Made by a program: the position numbers and the translations under genes. From Streptomyces griseoluteus (GTDB taxonomy: Bacteria; Actinomycetota; Actinomycetes; Streptomycetales; Streptomycetaceae), in contig JOBE01000030.1 of assembly GCA_000717735.1 (NCBI GenBank), positions 1 to 64,000 of the forward strand: 64,000 nt of DNA, in the 5' to 3' direction. The notes beneath the pieces are model-generated. The model was not told the origin of the DNA. It worked only from the letters and a program-made list of their open reading frames with translations, and did not search any database. Position 1 is the stretch's first letter, and each line of letters begins with the position of its first letter. Of this stretch, positions 60,452 through 64,000 are shown piece after piece.

Positions 60452-62143
60452 CGCCGTGCACGTCGTGCCCGGCCGGACCCTGGTGAGCGCGATCAGGTAC
60501 TCCTCGACCTTCCTGTCGACACAGGCGTTGCGGCCGTACCCGGTGTGACCGGTGGAGTCGAACGACAACAGCATGCCGTCGGGGAACTGGCGCGCCAGGC
60601 TCACCGCCTCCCCGTACGGGGTCGCGGGGTCGCCCGCCGTGCCCACGACGAGGACCGGCGGGACCCCCGGGGCGTGCACCCGGTGCGGCCGCCCGGGACC
60701 TGTGGGCCAGTCCCGGCAGACCAGCTCGTTCGTCACCCCGGTCGTGCCGTAGACGCCCGCGGCCTTCTCGGCGGGGGCCAGGGCGTTCCAGTAGGCCTGC
60801 GCGTCGCGCGGATGGGGGACGTCGAGGCAGTTGATCGCGATGAGGGCGGCGTCGCGGTTGTCCTCGGGAACGTCCGCCTCCTCTGCGGAACCGGTGTCAG
60901 CCTCAGCCTCAGCCTCAGCCTCAGCCTCGGCTTCGGCTTCGGCTTCGGCTTCGGCTCCTGCTCCGGCTCCGGCTCCGGCTTCGGTTTCGGGGTCCGGGGA
61001 CTCCTCCCCGCCCGCCGCCAGGGCCGCCAGTTTCGTCCCGTCACCGTCGTCCGCCGCGCGCAGGGCATCGGACAGGTCCGCCCACTGGTCCTCCGGCGTG
61101 TACATGGACAGGCTCAGCGCCGAGACGAGGCCCGCGGCGTCGAGACCGTACGTGGAGCCGTCGACCGGCAGTGGTTCCCGCTGCGTCCGCTCGAGGAGCC
61201 GGTCGATCAGCGCGCGTATCTCCTCGGGCGTCGCGCCGGGGCAGGCGTCGCCGATCGTGGCGGCGCAGGACTGGGCGTACTCCTCCACCGCCTCCCGGAA
61301 CCCGGTGGACTGGCCGAGCATGCGCTGCCGCCAGTCGAGGGACGGGTCGACCGCCCCGTCCAGGACCATCGCCCGTACGCGGCGCGGAAACTGCTCGGCG
61401 TACGAGGTGCCCAGGCTGGTGCCGTACGACCAGCCGACGTACGTCAGCCTCCGCTCGCCCAGCGCCGCCCGCAGCACGTCCAGGTCCCGGGCCGCGTCGT
61501 CCGTGCCGACGTGCGGCAGCAGCGCCCCACTGGCCTTCCGGCAGTCGGCGGCCGTCGTCCGTGCGGCGGCGAGCACGTCGGCGCGTTCGGCGTCCGTCCG
61601 GGGGTGGAGCGGTGTGCCCCCGGGCTCCCCGTCGGTCGGTTCGGCGTGCTCGGTCGGCTCCCCGGTGAGGCAGGTCAGGGCCGGTTTGCTCTCCCCGACC
61701 CCGCGCGGGTCGAACGACACGACGTCGAACCGTTCGCGTACGCCCCGCCCCAGGTCGTCGGCGACGCCGTCCTTGATGAGCCGCACCCCGCGCTCCCCGG
61801 GGCCGCCGGGGTTGAGGACGAGCGAGCCGACGCGCTTCCCCGGGGCCGCGGTCACCGCCTTCGCCACCGGCAGCACGAACGTCCTGCCGTCGGCGGGGCG
61901 GGAGTAGTCCATCGGGACGGTGAGCGCGGCACACCGGTACGCGCCGCAGGGCCGCCAGGTGAGGTTCTGGCCGTAGAAGCGCGCGAGGTCGGGGCGGGCG
62001 GCGGGGTCGGCGGGGGCGGCCGAGGACCTCGGCCGGCTCCCGTCCGAGCCCGGCCCGGCCGTGCAGGCCGCCAGGGAGGCGGTGCCGAGCACGGCGAGGG
62101 CAAGGACGAGGGCCTGACGGCGGCGGGTGGGGGCGGTGATCAC
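60449..62143 (-). CDS. Lipoprotein alpha/beta-hydrolase, S33 tripeptidyl-aminopeptidase-like
   Basis: 564-residue secreted lipoprotein (signal peptide with ASLAAC lipobox near residue 27). Alpha/beta-hydrolase fold with VLNPGGPGERG (oxyanion), FDVVSFDPRGVGES, nucleophile elbow GWSYGTSLG, acid in GTAGDPATP and His in GHTGYGRN; the pattern matches Streptomyces tripeptidyl aminopeptidases (family S33), which remove tripeptides from protein N-termini. An Ala-Glu repeat run (about residues 365-400) interrupts the cap domain. GTG 62143 has GGGAG eight bases upstream. It lies downstream of the two-component system, whose binding repeats may sit in its promoter. Confidence 0.9.
   Translation of the reverse strand: MITAPTRRRQALVLALAVLGTASLAACTAGPGSDGSRPRSSAAPADPAARPDLARFYGQNLTWRPCGAYRCAALTVPMDYSRPADGRTFVLPVAKAVTAAPGKRVGSLVLNPGGPGERGVRLIKDGVADDLGRGVRERFDVVSFDPRGVGESKPALTCLTGEPTEHAEPTDGEPGGTPLHPRTDAERADVLAAARTTAADCRKASGALLPHVGTDDAARDLDVLRAALGERRLTYVGWSYGTSLGTSYAEQFPRRVRAMVLDGAVDPSLDWRQRMLGQSTGFREAVEEYAQSCAATIGDACPGATPEEIRALIDRLLERTQREPLPVDGSTYGLDAAGLVSALSLSMYTPEDQWADLSDALRAADDGDGTKLAALAAGGEESPDPETEAGAGAGAGAEAEAEAEAEAEAEAEAEADTGSAEEADVPEDNRDAALIAINCLDVPHPRDAQAYWNALAPAEKAAGVYGTTGVTNELVCRDWPTGPGRPHRVHAPGVPPVLVVGTAGDPATPYGEAVSLARQFPDGMLLSFDSTGHTGYGRNACVDRKVEEYLIALTRVRPGTTCTA
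60897..60988 (-). repeat. TCAGCC/TCGGCT hexamer tract in peptidase gene
   Basis: A run of about 15 near-identical hexamers (TCAGCC, then TCGGCT and related variants). On the coding strand it gives alternating Ala-Glu and then Ala-Gly codons. It is in-frame, expands a surface loop and is a second hexamer tract besides the one at 44553. Confidence 0.9.
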
Positions 62144-62188
62144 GAGGTACTCCCATGGTGGTCGGTCCAGGGAAGGATCACGCGCGGA

Positions 62189-62207
62189 TGCTGAGGATTT
62201 GCTGAGG
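62189..62207. promoter_or_regulatory. TGCTGAGG direct repeat, possible response-regulator site
   Basis: Two exact TGCTGAGG copies (62189-62196 and 62200-62207) with an 11-base period, in the 124-base gap between the sensor kinase stop and the peptidase start. OmpR-family regulators bind such direct repeats of 10-11 bases, so this is a candidate site for the adjacent response regulator. Confidence 0.45.
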
Positions 62208-62267
62208 CGGCGCATGCGGCCGTGGGCACATCGGCCCTGCGTCGGATCGCGTCAGGGCCTCCGGCCC

Positions 62268-63653
62268 TCAGCCGTCGACCGGCGCGCCTCCCTTCGCGTC
62301 CGGAGTCGGCAGCCGCAGGACGAACCGGGCCCCGCCGAGCTCCGAACGGTCCGCCGTGAGGGTGCCGCCGTGGGCGTGGGCGACCCAGGAGGCGATGGAC
62401 AGGCCGAGACCGGTGGACCCCGACCCGCTGCGGAACCGTTCGAACAAGGCGCCGGCGACCTCCGGAGGCAGGCCGGGGCCCGCGTCCTCGACCGTCAGCG
62501 TGCCGGACCGGGACACCGTGACGCGTACGTCCGCCGGGACCCCCGGCGCGTGGCCGTGCGCGAGCGCGTTGCCGAGGAGGTTGCCGACGGCCCGGCGTAC
62601 CAGATCGGGATCGGCGACCACGACGGACTCCTCGGCCTCCACCCGTACCCGATGACCCACCCGATACCCCGCCCGATGCCCCTCCGTGGAGGTCTCGACC
62701 GCCTCTTCGGCGACCGCCTCCACCACCTGGTCGAGGCGCAGCGGCTGGCGGGCCACCGTGGCCGTACCTGACATGAGCCGGGCCCGGGTGAGGAGCCCGT
62801 CGACAAGGCGGCCCATGCCCTCCGCGAGGCGGAGCGTGCGCCGGTGCACGTCCGTGCTGTCCGTCTCGCCGCGCAGCGCCGTCTCCGCGAGCGTCCGCAG
62901 CGAGGCGGCCGGGGTCCGCAGGTCGTGGGCGGCGTCCGCCAGGAACGCCTCCTGCTGGCCGAGCGCGCTGAGCGCGGGCCGGACCGCCCGCCCCGACAGG
63001 ACGTGACCGACGGCCGCCGAAAGCAGGACGAGTACGGCGCAGCCGCCCGCCACGCCCCACACCAGCCGCCGGTGGTCGTCCCGCTGGGCCGTCGCGTCGG
63101 CCAGGGTGACGAGGACGCCCTGAGGCCCTTCGTCCTCCGTGGCGTCCGCCGGGTAGAAGGGCAGCGCGAACACCCGTACCGGTGTGCCGTCCGTCGCGCG
63201 CCGGTCGAAGCCGCGCGCCGCGCCCTCCCGGGCCACGGTGCGCCCGGCCTCCAGGACCACGCCGGGGCCGACGGTCACGCACGGTTCGGCGGGCGCGTGC
63301 TGCACGGTGAGGCCGCCGTCGTGGCGGGTTCCCGGGTCGGCGCGGGGCGTCAGGAGGACGGTCAGCGGCGGGCAGCCGGTGTTCACGGTGTCCGCGAGGA
63401 CGTCCGTGACGAGCCGCCCGTTCTCGTCGGTCTCCAGGAGGCCGAGGGCCCAGCTGGTGTCCGCGTCCATCGAGTGGTCGAGCTGCTCCCGCCAGCGGGC
63501 GCTGTCACTGCGCACGGCGAACACGGCCATCGCGACCAGCCCCACGGCGCTCGTCAGCGCGAACAGCAGGCTGATCCGCCGGCGCAGCCGAAGCACCCGT
63601 GCCGCCGGCGTGAGCGGGGACGTGGGCGAGCGGCGGGGGAAGGACGGGCTCAC
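62268..63653 (-). CDS. Sensor histidine kinase
   Basis: 461-residue membrane kinase: helix at about 27-48, a periplasmic sensor region (about 50-200), second helix at about 205-225, HisKA (FLADAAHDLRTPAASLRTLA, phospho-acceptor His in AHDLRTP) and HATPase_c (VGNLLGNALAHGHAP, ERFRSGSGSTGLGLSIASWV). GTG 63653 overlaps the regulator stop by four bases, which fixes the start. It forms a two-component pair with the regulator at the window edge. Confidence 0.92.
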   Translation of the reverse strand: MSPSFPRRSPTSPLTPAARVLRLRRRISLLFALTSAVGLVAMAVFAVRSDSARWREQLDHSMDADTSWALGLLETDENGRLVTDVLADTVNTGCPPLTVLLTPRADPGTRHDGGLTVQHAPAEPCVTVGPGVVLEAGRTVAREGAARGFDRRATDGTPVRVFALPFYPADATEDEGPQGVLVTLADATAQRDDHRRLVWGVAGGCAVLVLLSAAVGHVLSGRAVRPALSALGQQEAFLADAAHDLRTPAASLRTLAETALRGETDSTDVHRRTLRLAEGMGRLVDGLLTRARLMSGTATVARQPLRLDQVVEAVAEEAVETSTEGHRAGYRVGHRVRVEAEESVVVADPDLVRRAVGNLLGNALAHGHAPGVPADVRVTVSRSGTLTVEDAGPGLPPEVAGALFERFRSGSGSTGLGLSIASWVAHAHGGTLTADRSELGGARFVLRLPTPDAKGGAPVDG

Positions 63654-64000
63654 CGCGCGCCGTCGGGGGCGAGCCGGTAGCCGACCCCGCGCACGGTGTG
63701 GATCAGCGGCGGGTCCCCGAGCTTGCGGCGGAGCTGGGAGACGAGCACTTCGAGGACGTTGGACTGCGGCTCGGCCATCTCGTCCCAGCAGCTCTCGATC
63801 AGATCGGCGCGGGTGACGGCCTGGTCGACGCGGGCCGCGAGGACTTCCAGGACCGCGAACTCCCTGGTGGTGAGCGTGAGCAGGACCCCGGCCCGGCGGA
63901 CGTGCCGGCGGGCGGTGTCGACGTCCAGGTCGCCGACGCGGTGGACGGGAGGGCGGACGACGGCGGAGCGGCGGCACAGACTGCGCACCCGGGCGACCAG
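63650..64000 (-). CDS. Response regulator, partial (C-terminal winged helix)
   Basis: C-terminal part of an OmpR-family response regulator, cut by the window edge. Visible: RPPVHRVGDLDVDTARRHVR, LTLTTREFAVLEVLAARVDQ, AVTRADLIESCWDEMAEPQS, NVLEVLVSQLRRKLGDPPLI and HTVRGVGYRL. The receiver domain with the phospho-acceptor lies beyond base 64000. Its stop overlaps the kinase GTG. Probable regulator of the downstream peptidase gene. Confidence 0.9.
   Translation of the reverse strand: MVARVRSLCRRSAVVRPPVHRVGDLDVDTARRHVRRAGVLLTLTTREFAVLEVLAARVDQAVTRADLIESCWDEMAEPQSNVLEVLVSQLRRKLGDPPLIHTVRGVGYRLAPDGAR

Overview
The window is high-GC actinobacterial DNA, almost certainly from a Streptomyces chromosome. 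The evidence is GC-rich third codon positions, frequent GTG starts, a WhiB-like protein, an SsgA-like sporulation protein, an Rpf-type muralytic enzyme, and many Streptomyces-type DUF proteins (DUF5133, DUF6328, DUF6458, DUF6777). No integrase, transposase, phage gene, CRISPR array, rRNA or polyketide/peptide synthetase was seen. One tRNA (Trp, CCA) lies at 7759-7832 on the minus strand.

Layout. 1-10 kb: small stress-type membrane and envelope proteins (DUF1345, GlsB/YeaQ, DUF6458, PRC-barrel, DUF6328), a Gre-type factor, a PEP-mutase/isocitrate-lyase-family enzyme, a Ser/Thr kinase, and a gene-poor stretch (7.8-9.4 kb) holding the tRNA and gene debris. 10-14.7 kb: CsbD, a pyruvate-oxidase-like enzyme and an FMN glutamate-synthase-like protein in one direction, then small proteins. 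15-28 kb: a dense regulatory block. It holds a multi-HAMP hybrid histidine kinase, an ANTAR/GAF/PAS/PP2C phosphatase, a STAS antagonist, two degenerate PP2C-like paralogues flanking a MarR gene, an anti-sigma-type ATPase, WhiB-like and SsgA-like proteins, and a SigB/SigF-class sigma factor. 28-31 kb: PPK2, DUF4230, VanZ and two gene remnants.

31.8-44 kb: two copies of a molybdopterin oxidoreductase plus small membrane protein module. Between them lie TfoX, ArsR and SRPBCC genes and a GT87-like transferase; after them come a GT2/DUF2064/methyltransferase operon, an OmpR-type two-component system and a UDP-sugar-epimerase-like enzyme. 44-52 kb: a frameshifted STAS gene, panD, GNAT, a racemase-like protein, an Rpf-LysM-M23 cell-wall enzyme, a DMT transporter, a 2Fe-2S protein, an SDR with an N-terminal zinc-ribbon-like motif, and a conserved-looking 56-residue peptide. 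52-64 kb: a YndJ/DUF1990/lipase-maturation-factor operon behind two TTGAAC palindromes, a DUF6777 lipoprotein, a PAS/GAF/PP2C/ATPase phosphatase, a WS/DGAT acyltransferase, a lipoprotein peptidase, and a two-component system that runs off the right edge.

How the genes fit together. The recurring theme is general or osmotic stress control by partner switching. Kinases, phosphatases, STAS proteins, ATP-binding anti-sigma-type proteins and a SigB-class sigma factor sit close together. Four sites with the same layout (GGNNT, 15-nt spacer, GGGTAC or GGGTAG) precede the sigma gene, VanZ, DUF6458 and DUF5133 genes, which suggests that the sigma factor or a relative controls dispersed small stress genes in this same window.
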